Source: Bacteroidota bacterium
GTDB lineage: Bacteria > Bacteroidota > Bacteroidia > Chitinophagales > Chitinophagaceae
Reading direction: 5' to 3'
DNA: 64,000 bases
Assembly: GCA_029555415.1 (NCBI GenBank)
Contig: JAKPSI010000087.1
Span: forward strand, 1 to 64,000
Positions 16,825-25,742 of this stretch are shown here, in pieces (position 1 is the first letter of the stretch; every line of letters starts with the position of its first letter). The notes under the pieces were generated by a model that saw nothing but the letters and a program-made list of their open reading frames with translations, made no database searches and was not told the DNA's origin. The position numbers and the translations under genes were made by a program.

Positions 16825-17287
16825 AGAAGGGCACAGAGATCAAAAGCTTAAACACATAGTGCACTTAGGCACAAATAGAAAAAGGTCACGGAGGAATGTC
16901 TCTGTGGCCTTTTTCTATAAAGCCAAAGCGAATACGGTCATGCCAGGATATAAAGCATCTGATTAACCGCATCAAGATCCCTCCTGCGTCGGGATGACAG
17001 TCTTTTTAACTCCGTTTGTTCTGTCCGTTATGCTGTCATGCCGAGGAACGAGGCATCTCCTCTCCTGAAGCTGCAGATCCTTCCTGCGCCGGGATGACAG
17101 TCTTTTTAACTCCGTTTGTTCTGTCCGTTATGCTGTCATGCCGAGGAACGAGGCATCTCCTCTCCTGAAGCAGCAGATCCCTCCTGCGTCGGGATGACAG
17201 AAATAATACCTTTTTGGGGCTCCAGTTTGAAAATGACTTTACCCATAACACGCCTAATTCAAAACTCAAAATTCAAAATTCAAAATT
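16825..17287. repeat. 100-base tandem hairpin units and flanking repeats
   Basis: The GGGATGACAG motif recurs at 16991, 17091 and 17191, exactly 100 bases apart, with near-identical sequence between. Each unit carries the arms GTCATGCCGAGG..GGCATCT and AGATCCxTCCTGCG..GGGATGAC, which are imperfect inverted copies, so each could fold into a hairpin. A degenerate older unit lies at about 16938-16990. It is preceded by CACTTAGGCAC-type words and followed by a CAAAATT heptad array (17253-17287). Confidence 0.8.
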
Positions 17288-17398
17288 GTTGTGTCTTTGT
17301 GACACAACCGACTTATCCACACCTCGTTGATTCCTGCAAATATTTTAGGGTTTATGCGTTTTTGTGCGGGAATTTAACATATTTTTAGTCCGCTAAAA
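17288..17398 (+). promoter_or_regulatory. Two inverted repeats before the DeoR gene
   Basis: GTTGTGTC/GACACAAC (17288-17308, 5-base spacer) and TTTTAG/CTAAAA (17383-17398, 4-base spacer) lie upstream of the regulator. The second is only seven bases before the start codon, a position suited to autorepression. The function is inferred from position and symmetry alone. Confidence 0.45.
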
Positions 17399-17405
17399 CT
17401 AATGG

Positions 17406-18155
17406 ATGCTTAAGAAAGAGAGGCAGGCCTACATCCTCCACCAGGTCAACCTACATAATAAGGTATTGTCCTCCCTGTTATGCTCGGAGATCAATGTCTC
17501 GGAAGACACGATCCGCCGTGACTTACAGGAACTTGCCGAAGAAGGCAAGGTCATTAAGGTACATGGTGGCGCACTCTCTCAATCCTTCAATGAAGTCCAT
17601 TTTCCTTCGAACGCCGTTTATTCACAGAATCAGAAGAAAAAGATCGCGCAGAAAGCCATCGGGCTGATCAGTAATGGCATGTTCATTCTGACCAGTGGAG
17701 GCACTACGATTCTGGAGATGGCCCGTTCCCTTCCGCCGCAGCTGAAGGCGACCTTCATTTCCGGAAGTATCCCGGCGATCCTGGAGTATATGCATCACCC
17801 CAATATCGAGGTGATCCTGATCGGAGATAAAATTTCAAAGAACTCCAAGATCACTGTTGGTTCTGAAGCCATTGCGAAGATCCGTCAGATGAAGGCCGAT
17901 ATCTGTTTCCTGGGCACTAATGCCATCGACATCAAGCAGGGCGTGACGGATAATGATTGGGATGTCGTGCAGCTAAAGAAGGCCATGATAGAGTCTTGTA
18001 AGAAGGTGGTTTGTCTGGCTATCGCAGAAAAAGTAAATACCGTACAGCCTATCCAGGTGTGCGGTTTGAACGATATTAACACGTTGATCACGGAACTTGA
18101 CCCGGGCAACCCGGTTTTGCAACCCTACGTTGAGGCAGGGATCGAAGTGTTATAA
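17406..18155 (+). CDS. DeoR/GlpR-family transcriptional regulator
   Basis: A 249-residue cytoplasmic repressor-type protein. The N-terminal winged helix contains the family signature (residues about 27-60, VSEDTIRRDLQELAEEGKVIKVHGG). The C-terminal DeoR sensor domain (ISNGMFILTSGGTTILEMA, FISGSIPAILEYM, CFLGTNAIDIKQGVTDND) normally binds a phosphorylated sugar. It lies 40 bases upstream of susC on the same strand, so it probably controls the sugar or glycan uptake genes that follow, and may be co-transcribed with them. The effector is unknown. Confidence 0.93.
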   Translation: MLKKERQAYILHQVNLHNKVLSSLLCSEINVSEDTIRRDLQELAEEGKVIKVHGGALSQSFNEVHFPSNAVYSQNQKKKIAQKAIGLISNGMFILTSGGTTILEMARSLPPQLKATFISGSIPAILEYMHHPNIEVILIGDKISKNSKITVGSEAIAKIRQMKADICFLGTNAIDIKQGVTDNDWDVVQLKKAMIESCKKVVCLAIAEKVNTVQPIQVCGLNDINTLITELDPGNPVLQPYVEAGIEVL

Positions 18156-18195
18156 TTGAAACAATGCTTATTTATTATATCAAAACAAAACAGCT

Positions 18196-21100
18196 ATGAG
18201 AAAAGTTCTCCATTTATTGCTGGCTTTTTCGCTGGTGATGCTGTTCGTCCCCGCCGTGGTTCACGCGCAGGAACGGACCATAACCGGCACGATCGTGTCA
18301 GAGGATCAAAAGTCTGCGCTGCAAGGCGTAACGGTCCGGGTGAAAGGTACCCGCCGTATCGTACAGACGGACGCGAACGGTAAATTCACCCTGAAACTCA
18401 ATCCGGGTGATGTGTTAGTGATCTCCTATGTAGGATATCAGACACAAGAAGTAAAAGCCGGAACCGGTGATGCCATTGGTATCAACCTGAAAGTTGCAGA
18501 TAACATGATGGGTGAAGTGGTCGTTACTGCGATGGACATCAAAAGGAACCCGAGGGAATTGGGTTACTCTGTTCAGAAAGTAAGCGGCTCTGATATCCAG
18601 GAAACTCAACGCGAAAACTTCCTCAACAGTTTACAGGGACGTGTAGCGGGTCTGACACTGGACCAAACCTCTGGTGTAGCAGGAGCTTCTTCTTCTGTTG
18701 TACTGCGTGGTTTCAACTCCCTTTCACTGAGCAACCAGCCGCTGTATGTAGTGGATGGTGTGGTACTGGACAACTCTTCACTGAATGAAACCTCTTCCGG
18801 TGGTGCTACCAACGGTCTGGCTTCTGACCGTCCCAACCGTCAGAGTGACTACCAGAACCGTATCGCGGACATCAACCCGAACGATATCGAAACGATCACT
18901 GTACTGAAAGGACCCGAGGCTACCGCTCTTTACGGAAGTCAGGCTTCTTCCGGCGCCATCGTTATCACTACCCGTAAAGCCAAAACCAACAAACTGGCTG
19001 TACAGTATGATAACGCCTTCCGTTCTCAGGAAGTAACACGCTGGCCCGAAACCCTGAGTGGTTACAGTGGTGGTACGAATGGTGTACCGAGCAACAGCTT
19101 CCGTCACTTCGGACCTCAGTATCCTGCAGGCACACAGCTGTTCGATAACAAACGTCATTTCTTCCGCACGGGTACATCCCAGACCCATAACCTGGGTATG
19201 GACTTCGGTCTGAAATCTTCCAAGTTCCGTTTATCCGGCGCTTATTTCAACCAGAAAGGTGTGGTGCCGAACAACGACTTCACACGTTATAACTTCCGTG
19301 CTTCCAACACCACCAAGTTGTGGAAGGATAAGATCGATATCACGCCTTCTTTCGCGTATATCAAATCCACCAACAACAAGGTACTGCGCAGCGCCGGCGG
19401 CTTCCTGCTCGGTCTGCTGATCTGGCCGGAAACGAACGACATCCGTAAATTCGAGAATGATCAGACCGGTGACAAGACCGACCTGTTCGACGGAGTTTCC
19501 GCGAATGGTGAATACGACAACCCGTTGTGGAACGTATACAACAACTTCGGTAAAGATGAAACATCCCGTAAAACATATAGCCTGGGTATCAACATCAACC
19601 CCTTCAAATGGCTGACCCTCTCCGGTCGTTTCGGTTATGATACTTACGACCAGAACGGTTTCCTGTTCTTCCACCCCCAATCCTTCTACGTTTCTGCAGG
19701 TACAGGTGGTACACTGGATAACTACTGGAGAAAATATAAAGGTTACAACCACACCATCACTGGTACAGTGAACAAGAAGATCGGCAAGAACTTCGGTCTC
19801 CGTGTAATGGGCGGTACGATGTGGCAGGATTACAAAACTGAAATGTTCGCCGTTTATGGTACGAACATCGTTGACTCAGTAGGTGGTCTGCTGAACGCTT
19901 CCGGTAACGGTAAAATGTATAAGAATGGCTCTGTTGTAACTGATAAGGACCTGAAAGCCCTGATGGGTAATTACATGGACAGTTCTGTTACACGCGTCAG
20001 CACACGCTTACGTCTGAACCGTAACAAATTCGGTCTGTGGAACTATGTAGAACAGCGTCAGATCGCTTACTTCGGAGAAGTAGCACTGAGCTTCAAGAAC
20101 TTCGCGTTCCTGAACTATACACGCCGTTTTGAACAGTCTTCTACCCTGCCGGTAAAGAACCGCAAATACAACTATCCCGGTGCGAGCTTATCCCTGATCG
20201 TGAGCGATATGTTCCCGGCGCTGAAGAAAGGAAAAGTCCTCAGCTACTGGAAACTGCGTACCTCACTGGCCAGCACAGCCCGTCTGAACTCTCCCTATTC
20301 CACACAGTCAGTATTCGTTGATAACACAGCATCCGGCGGTGGTTACACTTACGGATTCTTCAACAACAACGCTGAATTGTATCCGGAAAAACAAAGCACC
20401 CATGAAATGGGTACTGAGTTCCGCCTCTTCAACAGCAGGCTGAGCATCGAAGCCACTTATTACAATACGCTGAACAAAGGACAGATCATCGAGAACTTCC
20501 GTCTCAGCTATGGTACCGGTTTCGTACTGAACACACAGAACGCAGGTTCTACCCGTAACAAAGGTCTGGAGCTCTCCATCAACTACGGTGTGATGAAGAA
20601 GAAAGACTTCAACTGGGATATGAGTTTCAACTTCAACCGCATGCGTAACAAAGTGGTTGGTCTTCCCAAGAACCTTTCTGAATACTACATCGCTGATACA
20701 TGGCTGTACACAGCCCGTGGCGGTTTGATGCTGGGTGGTCCTACCACTTCCATCACCGGTTCCACTTATGCGAAAAATGCAGCCGGCCGTGTGCTGATCA
20801 ACCCTGCTAACGGTCTGCCTGTTGTGGATGCGACATTCCGCATCATCGGTGACCGTAACCCCGATTTCTCTCTGGGATGGAATAACAGTTTCCGTTACAA
20901 GAACTGGAAGTTGAGCATGCTGTGGGACCTGAAAGTGGGTGGCGACATCTACAATGGTACCAACGAGTTCATGACCATCAATGGTATCAGCAAACTGACA
21001 CAGGACCGTTACAAGCCCCGTGTAGTAAGTGGTATACTGAACGATGGATATGAGAACAGCGCGACTCCGCACGAGAATACGATCGTTGTGGTTCCTGCCT

Positions 21101-21402
21101 TCAACGATTCTTACTATTCCCTGATGCCTGATGAGGCATTCATTGAAAGAAATGTGCATTGGTTCCGTCTGCGCGACATTTCACTGAGCTATGTATTCCC
21201 CAAATCATTCATCAAAGGCTTCTCTAACCTGAGTCTGTTCTGCACTGGTAATGACCTGATCCTGATGACCAACTACAGCGGAGCGGATCCTGGTGTGAAC
21301 GGTAACACAGCCGGCGGCCGTGGTGTTGGTGCATTCGGTTTCGATTACGGAACCCTGCCCGCACCGATGAGTGTCAACTTTGGTCTTCGCGCAGCTTTTT
21401 AA
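18196..21402 (+). CDS. SusC/RagA-family TonB-dependent outer-membrane transporter
   Basis: A 1068-residue barrel transporter that takes up oligosaccharides or peptides using TonB energy. A signal peptide (residues 1-25) is followed by a carboxypeptidase-D regulatory-like domain (ITGTIVSEDQKSALQGVTVRVKGT, about 28-105), a plug domain with VVLRGFNSLS and the SusC signature YVVDGVVLD (about residue 180), and a 22-strand-type barrel ending in NFGLRAAF with a terminal Phe. No extra anti-sigma-interacting N-terminal domain precedes the carboxypeptidase-like domain. It forms an operon with SusD 20 bases on. The substrate cannot be told from sequence. Confidence 0.95.
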   Translation: MRKVLHLLLAFSLVMLFVPAVVHAQERTITGTIVSEDQKSALQGVTVRVKGTRRIVQTDANGKFTLKLNPGDVLVISYVGYQTQEVKAGTGDAIGINLKVADNMMGEVVVTAMDIKRNPRELGYSVQKVSGSDIQETQRENFLNSLQGRVAGLTLDQTSGVAGASSSVVLRGFNSLSLSNQPLYVVDGVVLDNSSLNETSSGGATNGLASDRPNRQSDYQNRIADINPNDIETITVLKGPEATALYGSQASSGAIVITTRKAKTNKLAVQYDNAFRSQEVTRWPETLSGYSGGTNGVPSNSFRHFGPQYPAGTQLFDNKRHFFRTGTSQTHNLGMDFGLKSSKFRLSGAYFNQKGVVPNNDFTRYNFRASNTTKLWKDKIDITPSFAYIKSTNNKVLRSAGGFLLGLLIWPETNDIRKFENDQTGDKTDLFDGVSANGEYDNPLWNVYNNFGKDETSRKTYSLGININPFKWLTLSGRFGYDTYDQNGFLFFHPQSFYVSAGTGGTLDNYWRKYKGYNHTITGTVNKKIGKNFGLRVMGGTMWQDYKTEMFAVYGTNIVDSVGGLLNASGNGKMYKNGSVVTDKDLKALMGNYMDSSVTRVSTRLRLNRNKFGLWNYVEQRQIAYFGEVALSFKNFAFLNYTRRFEQSSTLPVKNRKYNYPGASLSLIVSDMFPALKKGKVLSYWKLRTSLASTARLNSPYSTQSVFVDNTASGGGYTYGFFNNNAELYPEKQSTHEMGTEFRLFNSRLSIEATYYNTLNKGQIIENFRLSYGTGFVLNTQNAGSTRNKGLELSINYGVMKKKDFNWDMSFNFNRMRNKVVGLPKNLSEYYIADTWLYTARGGLMLGGPTTSITGSTYAKNAAGRVLINPANGLPVVDATFRIIGDRNPDFSLGWNNSFRYKNWKLSMLWDLKVGGDIYNGTNEFMTINGISKLTQDRYKPRVVSGILNDGYENSATPHENTIVVVPAFNDSYYSLMPDEAFIERNVHWFRLRDISLSYVFPKSFIKGFSNLSLFCTGNDLILMTNYSGADPGVNGNTAGGRGVGAFGFDYGTLPAPMSVNFGLRAAF

Positions 21403-21422
21403 TAAATAAAAACTAACGCAAC

Positions 21423-23060
21423 ATGAAAAAGCTTGTAAATATCATTCTCGCAGGAGCTGTGGCCGTTCTGATCTTCCCGGTCAGTTCCTGTACCAAAAAG
21501 ATCGACGAGGCTTTCGCCAATCCGAATGCCCTGACAGTTCAGCCCATTGAAGCCATCCTTCCAGGTGTGGAAGCAGGTATGGCTACCTTCTTCTCCGCCA
21601 ATGGTACCGGTTACGGTGTGCAGAACGATCTGCAGTTCATCGGCCGTTTCGTTCAGTACTGGGCCACCAATACAACGGGTAGTCAGTACGACCAGATGGG
21701 CGATAACTTCATCAACAAAAGTGATAACCTCGGTTCTATCTGGGCGATGATGTACTACGGTATGGGCCAGAACGTGGCCAGCATCATCAAATGGGGTTCC
21801 GAGCAGAACAAATGGGACTTCGTAGGTGTGGCGCAGGCCATCCGCGCATGGGGCTTCCTGACCACTACGGATATCCATGATGATATCATCCTGAAAGAGG
21901 CCTTCCGCCCCGATCTGCTGGTTTTCAAATACGATCCTCAATCGGATGTATATGCTGAAGTACTCAGTCTTTGCGATCAGGCACTTGCCAATTTCAACAA
22001 AGCAACAGCACCCAGCACAGGTTTCGCACAAGCCGATTTCTACATGAATGGCGGCGACCTGAACAAATGGAGGAAATTCTGTTATGCGGTGAAGGCAATG
22101 GTGTTCAACCGTTATACGAATAAGACAGCGCTGTATTCTGCTGACTCCGTAGTGAAATACTGCGATCTGGCTCAGCAAACGAATGCAGACAATACTACGC
22201 TGCGCTGGTCCAACGCCGGTAGCACTGGTACATATAGTTACTGGTCTCCCTTCCGTGGTAACGTAGGTACACTGCGTCAGACCAAATTCATCGCCGACCT
22301 CATGCAGGGTGTGAACACACAGTTCCCCACCGGTGAGATCGATCCCCGCGCTTATTACATCATCCGCGAGAATACGAATGGTACTTTCAAAGGCACGCGT
22401 CCCAATAAAGGAACGGACGGTCTCGTTGCTGCTGATCAGCCTGCAGGCTTCTGGGGCCAGGCATTCGGAACCACTTCCGCGCCTTCCAGCGATGCAAGCT
22501 GCCGCTACCTGTTCCGCAACGCTCCCATCTTCCCCTTCATCACAGCCAGTGAAATGGCCTTCGTGAAAGCGGAAGCACTGTACCGTAAAGGTGATAAAGC
22601 AGGCGCACGTGCTGCTTACCTGAAAGGTATCCAGCTGAACTTCGAGCAACTCAGGTCTGATTACGAAACCAACGTTCCTGTTGCCAATAAGATCACGGAT
22701 AGCCGCCGCGACAGCTACCTGGCTAACCCCATCGTAGTGCCTGCCGCAGCGAACCTGACCCTCTCCCATATCATGATGCAGAAATACATCGCGATGTACG
22801 GCTGGGGTGGTGTTGAAACATGGGTGGACATCCGCCGTTTCCACTACACAGACCTCGATCCGGCCACTGGCCAGCAGGTATACCGTGAGTTTGCTCCACC
22901 GACCGGTATCGACCTTTATCCGAACAACTTCGGAAAATGGATCTATCGCCACAGGCCGCGTTATAACTCCGAATACCTGTACAATATCGATGAACTGAAC
23001 AGGGTTGGCGCATTCGCTCCCGATTATATCACCAAAGAATGCTGGTTCTCCAAGCCCTAA
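21423..23060 (+). CDS. SusD/RagB-family outer-membrane lipoprotein
   Basis: A 545-residue surface lipoprotein that forms the lid of the SusC transporter. A type II signal with lipobox PVSSC places the lipidated Cys at residue 23. Helical TPR-like regions (GDLNKWRKFCYAVKAMVFNRY, MAFVKAEALYRKGDKAGAR) and the C-terminal IDELNRVG segment resemble the SusD-like group associated with RagB. The pairing with SusC directly upstream supports the call. Charged residues typical of the SusD lipoprotein export signal are present after the Cys (TKKIDE). Confidence 0.92.
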   Translation: MKKLVNIILAGAVAVLIFPVSSCTKKIDEAFANPNALTVQPIEAILPGVEAGMATFFSANGTGYGVQNDLQFIGRFVQYWATNTTGSQYDQMGDNFINKSDNLGSIWAMMYYGMGQNVASIIKWGSEQNKWDFVGVAQAIRAWGFLTTTDIHDDIILKEAFRPDLLVFKYDPQSDVYAEVLSLCDQALANFNKATAPSTGFAQADFYMNGGDLNKWRKFCYAVKAMVFNRYTNKTALYSADSVVKYCDLAQQTNADNTTLRWSNAGSTGTYSYWSPFRGNVGTLRQTKFIADLMQGVNTQFPTGEIDPRAYYIIRENTNGTFKGTRPNKGTDGLVAADQPAGFWGQAFGTTSAPSSDASCRYLFRNAPIFPFITASEMAFVKAEALYRKGDKAGARAAYLKGIQLNFEQLRSDYETNVPVANKITDSRRDSYLANPIVVPAAANLTLSHIMMQKYIAMYGWGGVETWVDIRRFHYTDLDPATGQQVYREFAPPTGIDLYPNNFGKWIYRHRPRYNSEYLYNIDELNRVGAFAPDYITKECWFSKP

Positions 23061-23083
23061 TGCTCATTATTAAAAACACCACT

Positions 23084-23812
23084 ATGCGTACAAAATATTT
23101 ATCTGCAATCGGAATCATCAGTATCCTCACCGCAGGGGTACTGATGAACTCCTGCACCAAATCGTTCGACGAAAGAAGAATTGCACAGGCTGACATGAGC
23201 AATACCAGCGTAGTTCAGGCTTATGTTGCCATGGTCAACGCTTCCCGTAATCATATCTGGATCGATAATAACCGTGTTACCGGTACCGCACTTGCAACTG
23301 CAGGTCTGTTCCCGGCTACAGGTTACGGATTCAGTGTAACCGGTGGTACACGCGCTTTCCTGCTGCGTGATACTTCCGCTACGACCACACAGATCCAGTA
23401 TTCTTTCGCCCAGGACCTCCAGGCCGGCAAGAATTATACGATGTTCATTTATGATACCATCACTTCACCCAAGCAGAAAACAGTGGAAACATCGATCCTG
23501 ACGCCCAAAGACACCACTGCCCGTCTGCGCTTCGCCAATTTCATTTACAATACGAGCTCAGTTGTGAATGTGGATGTATTCTCTTATCTGAACAACGCCA
23601 ACGTATTCACGAACGTTCCGACAACGGATGTTACAGGATTCATTCCTTATCAGTCCGGCAGAACGGATACGCTGTACATTCGTGAAACAGGTACACAGAA
23701 CCTGCTGATCAAACAAGCAGTAGGCCCCTTCACTACCAAACGCAGCTACACGGCGGTTTACCGTGGCAGCTACAAAGGCACAAAGGCGGTTTCTACTTTC
23801 GCTAACTTCTAA
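23084..23812 (+). CDS. DUF4397-type surface lipoprotein
   Basis: A 242-residue lipoprotein with lipobox LMNSC and the same CTKxxDE pattern after the Cys as the SusD protein, suggesting surface export. The body has two beta-rich repeats of DUF4397 style (VAMVNASRNHIWIDNNRV and LRFANFIYNTSSVVNVDVFS). The start was set at the ATG before MRTKYLSAIG; the open frame reaches 15 codons upstream into the SusD end. It is third in the SusCD operon and ends at a strong terminator. Probably an accessory glycan- or ligand-binding component (inference). Confidence 0.8.
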   Translation: MRTKYLSAIGIISILTAGVLMNSCTKSFDERRIAQADMSNTSVVQAYVAMVNASRNHIWIDNNRVTGTALATAGLFPATGYGFSVTGGTRAFLLRDTSATTTQIQYSFAQDLQAGKNYTMFIYDTITSPKQKTVETSILTPKDTTARLRFANFIYNTSSVVNVDVFSYLNNANVFTNVPTTDVTGFIPYQSGRTDTLYIRETGTQNLLIKQAVGPFTTKRSYTAVYRGSYKGTKAVSTFANF

Positions 23813-23829
23813 GAAGATCATCTTTACAT

Positions 23830-23866
23830 AAGAAACCCCGGCGGTAACGTCGGGGTTTCTTTTTTT
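23830..23866 (+). terminator. Terminator of the SusCD operon
   Basis: AAGAAACCCCG pairs with CGGGGTTTCTT around a 10-base loop, followed by a T run. The A run on the other side means it could also stop leftward transcripts. Confidence 0.88.
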
Positions 23867-23871
23867 GAGAA

Positions 23872-24052
23872 GATTGTTTGATGGTTTGATGGTTGGGGCG
23901 TGTTATGTGAAAAGCGATCCTTTCACACGAGATGAGCTGACAGCCAGAAGCCAGTAGCCATATTTTTTGATAGTTGTTGCGTATTAAAAGAAAAGAATTC
24001 CAACCCAACGGGATCAATTTGCAGCTTGTCACCTGTAGCTTGCAGCAGTTGA
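23872..24052. repeat. Repeat words after the SusCD operon
   Basis: It holds an 8-base GTTTGATG repeat (23876-23893), an AGCCAGA heptad block (23938-23961) and a TTGCAGC block (24019-24050) close to the stop codon of the next leftward gene. No gene is present. Confidence 0.65.
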
Positions 24053-24075
24053 AAAAAGACCATTGCTTTATTTCC

Positions 24076-25482
24076 TTATACCGATGCTCCAAAAAACAGA
24101 TAGCATAACAATATCGACGTAACGATCCCCACCAGGTCCGCCAGTAACATGGAACCGATGGCGTAGCGTGTATTCCGCACACCCACGGCGCCGAAATACA
24201 CCGCGATCACATAGAAAGTCGTATCAGAAGAGCCCTGCAGGATGCAGGACAACCGGCCCGCGAAAGTATCCGCACGTCCCCCGCTCATCGCATCCGCCAT
24301 CATGCCTCTGGCAGCGCCTCCGCTGAAAGGCTTGACCAGCGCGGTGGGCAGGCCATCCACAAAACGGGTATCTGTTCCCAACGCCGCGAAAAGGTTTTTG
24401 ATACCATCGATCAGGTAATCGAACGTGCCGCTGGTACGCAGCATACTGATCGCAACCAGCATACCCACCAGATAGGGAATGATCTTCACCGCAGTTTCGA
24501 AACCACCCCTCGCCCCTTCTATGAATGCACTGAAGATATCGATCTTCTTATACAAGCCTCCCAGCACGATCAGCACCAGGATCAGCAGCAACAATCCATT
24601 GCCGAATGCGCCGGAAAAGAATTCGAGTGATGTTTTATCAAGCGTAGAAAGATACCAGATGAGTCCTGCGATGATGGCCGACAACCCGCCGATCCAGGCC
24701 AGGATCACAGGCTGCAACAGATTGATCCGCTGCCTGAGCGATACGATGAACAAAGCCGCCATCGTAGCCGCGAAGGTGGCGATCATACAGGGAATGAAAA
24801 TATCCGTGGCATTGGCCGCTTTAGCACTGGCCCGCAGCGCGATGATGGCCACCGGGATCAGCGTGAGACCGGATGCATGCAGACACAAGAACATGATCTG
24901 CGCGTTAGAAGCACGGGCTTTGTCCGGATTCAGCTCCTGCAGACTTTCCATGGCCTTGATGCCAAATGGCGTGGCCGCATTGTCAAGCCCCAGCAGATTA
25001 GCGGAAAAATTCATCATCATATGTCCGTGCGCCGGATGACCTGCAGGTACATCCGGGAAAATGCGGGAAAAGAAAGGTCCGATGATGCGCGAGAGGAACC
25101 GGATCCCGCCCGCTTTTTCAGCGATGCTCATGAACCCCATGAAGAGCGTCATCACCCCGATCAGGCCGATACAGAGATTCACGGCATCCTTACAGGTCTC
25201 GATCACCCCGTTCACTTTCTGCGCCTTCAACCCCACCAGATTCTGCCCTTCCTTTTTATAAATGATACTCCCGGCCGTGACCCGCTGAACGGAATCCAGC
25301 TGTTGCACAATGGCCGGATCGGCTGATACGATCGCGGTTTCTTTCACTTTCAGGGAATCCCCATTCTTACCGATCACCATTTGGGTGAAGATCTGCTGAT
25401 CCCCATCCACAGCCAGGAAACGTACCCCGGCCACCAGGATGGCGATGATGATGAAGGCGGACCAGATGCGTGAAAGTGCCAT
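24076..25482 (-). CDS. Fused SpmA-SpmB nucleoside-recognition-domain protein
   Basis: A 468-residue inner-membrane protein. The SpmA-like half carries MNFSANLLGLDNAATPFG and PDKARASNAQIMFL; the SpmB-like half carries PYLVGMLVAISMLR, RLSCILQGSSDTTFY and GVRNTRYAIG. Both halves contain Gate/nucleoside-recognition domains. In Firmicutes the two are separate and needed for spore-core dehydration; in non-sporulating Bacteroidota the role is unknown. An N-terminal soluble insert of about 70 residues follows the first membrane segment. The frame is open to 25554, but the 24 extra residues come from heptad repeat DNA, so the ATG at 25482 (MALSRIW) is preferred. It is a single gene. Confidence 0.88.
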   Translation of the reverse strand: MALSRIWSAFIIIAILVAGVRFLAVDGDQQIFTQMVIGKNGDSLKVKETAIVSADPAIVQQLDSVQRVTAGSIIYKKEGQNLVGLKAQKVNGVIETCKDAVNLCIGLIGVMTLFMGFMSIAEKAGGIRFLSRIIGPFFSRIFPDVPAGHPAHGHMMMNFSANLLGLDNAATPFGIKAMESLQELNPDKARASNAQIMFLCLHASGLTLIPVAIIALRASAKAANATDIFIPCMIATFAATMAALFIVSLRQRINLLQPVILAWIGGLSAIIAGLIWYLSTLDKTSLEFFSGAFGNGLLLLILVLIVLGGLYKKIDIFSAFIEGARGGFETAVKIIPYLVGMLVAISMLRTSGTFDYLIDGIKNLFAALGTDTRFVDGLPTALVKPFSGGAARGMMADAMSGGRADTFAGRLSCILQGSSDTTFYVIAVYFGAVGVRNTRYAIGSMLLADLVGIVTSILLCYLFFGASV

Positions 25483-25483
25483 G

Positions 25484-25602
25484 TAGGTTTTGAGTTTTGG
25501 GTTTTGAGTTTTGGGTTGCGGGTTATGGGTTATGGGTTTCGGGTTAGGGAACATCTGCTTTAGGAAACCACTGCCTACTGCCCACTGCGAACTGCCAACT
25601 GT
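25484..25602. repeat. Heptad arrays GGGTTTT and ACTGCCT
   Basis: GGGTTTT/GGGTTAT words (25484-25550) abut the spmAB start codon; in that gene's sense they read AACCCAA, free of stops, and translate as the seven-residue repeat NPKPITH. A second array of ACTGCCT/ACTGCCC words spans 25567-25602. Confidence 0.85.
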
Positions 25603-25654
25603 TCCCTGAAAGTTAAGCGATTACGTTCAAAATCAATAAACACTTCCGAAACCT

Positions 25655-25662
25655 TATCTTTG
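25655..25662 (+). promoter_or_regulatory. -7 element upstream of ychF
   Basis: TATCTTTG is an exact TAnnTTTG and is followed by GCGG. It lies 80 bases before the ychF start, implying a leader of roughly 70 bases. No clear -33 TTTG is seen. Confidence 0.5.
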
Positions 25663-25742
25663 CGGCCCTGAAACCCGCCGTTAAGGCCGGAACCCCGTAT
25701 GGACGGGACAGGCATATTAAAAATAAAAAAAGAGACCCGGAA

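Noticed and set aside
16991-17200. CRISPR array
   Set aside because: Units are adjacent identical 100-base copies without variable spacers, and there are no cas genes.
18415-22952. Long antisense frames opposite susC and susD, including one of about 517 codons
   Set aside because: Codon-mirror effect of the well-supported SusC and SusD genes; no independent start, signal or domain.
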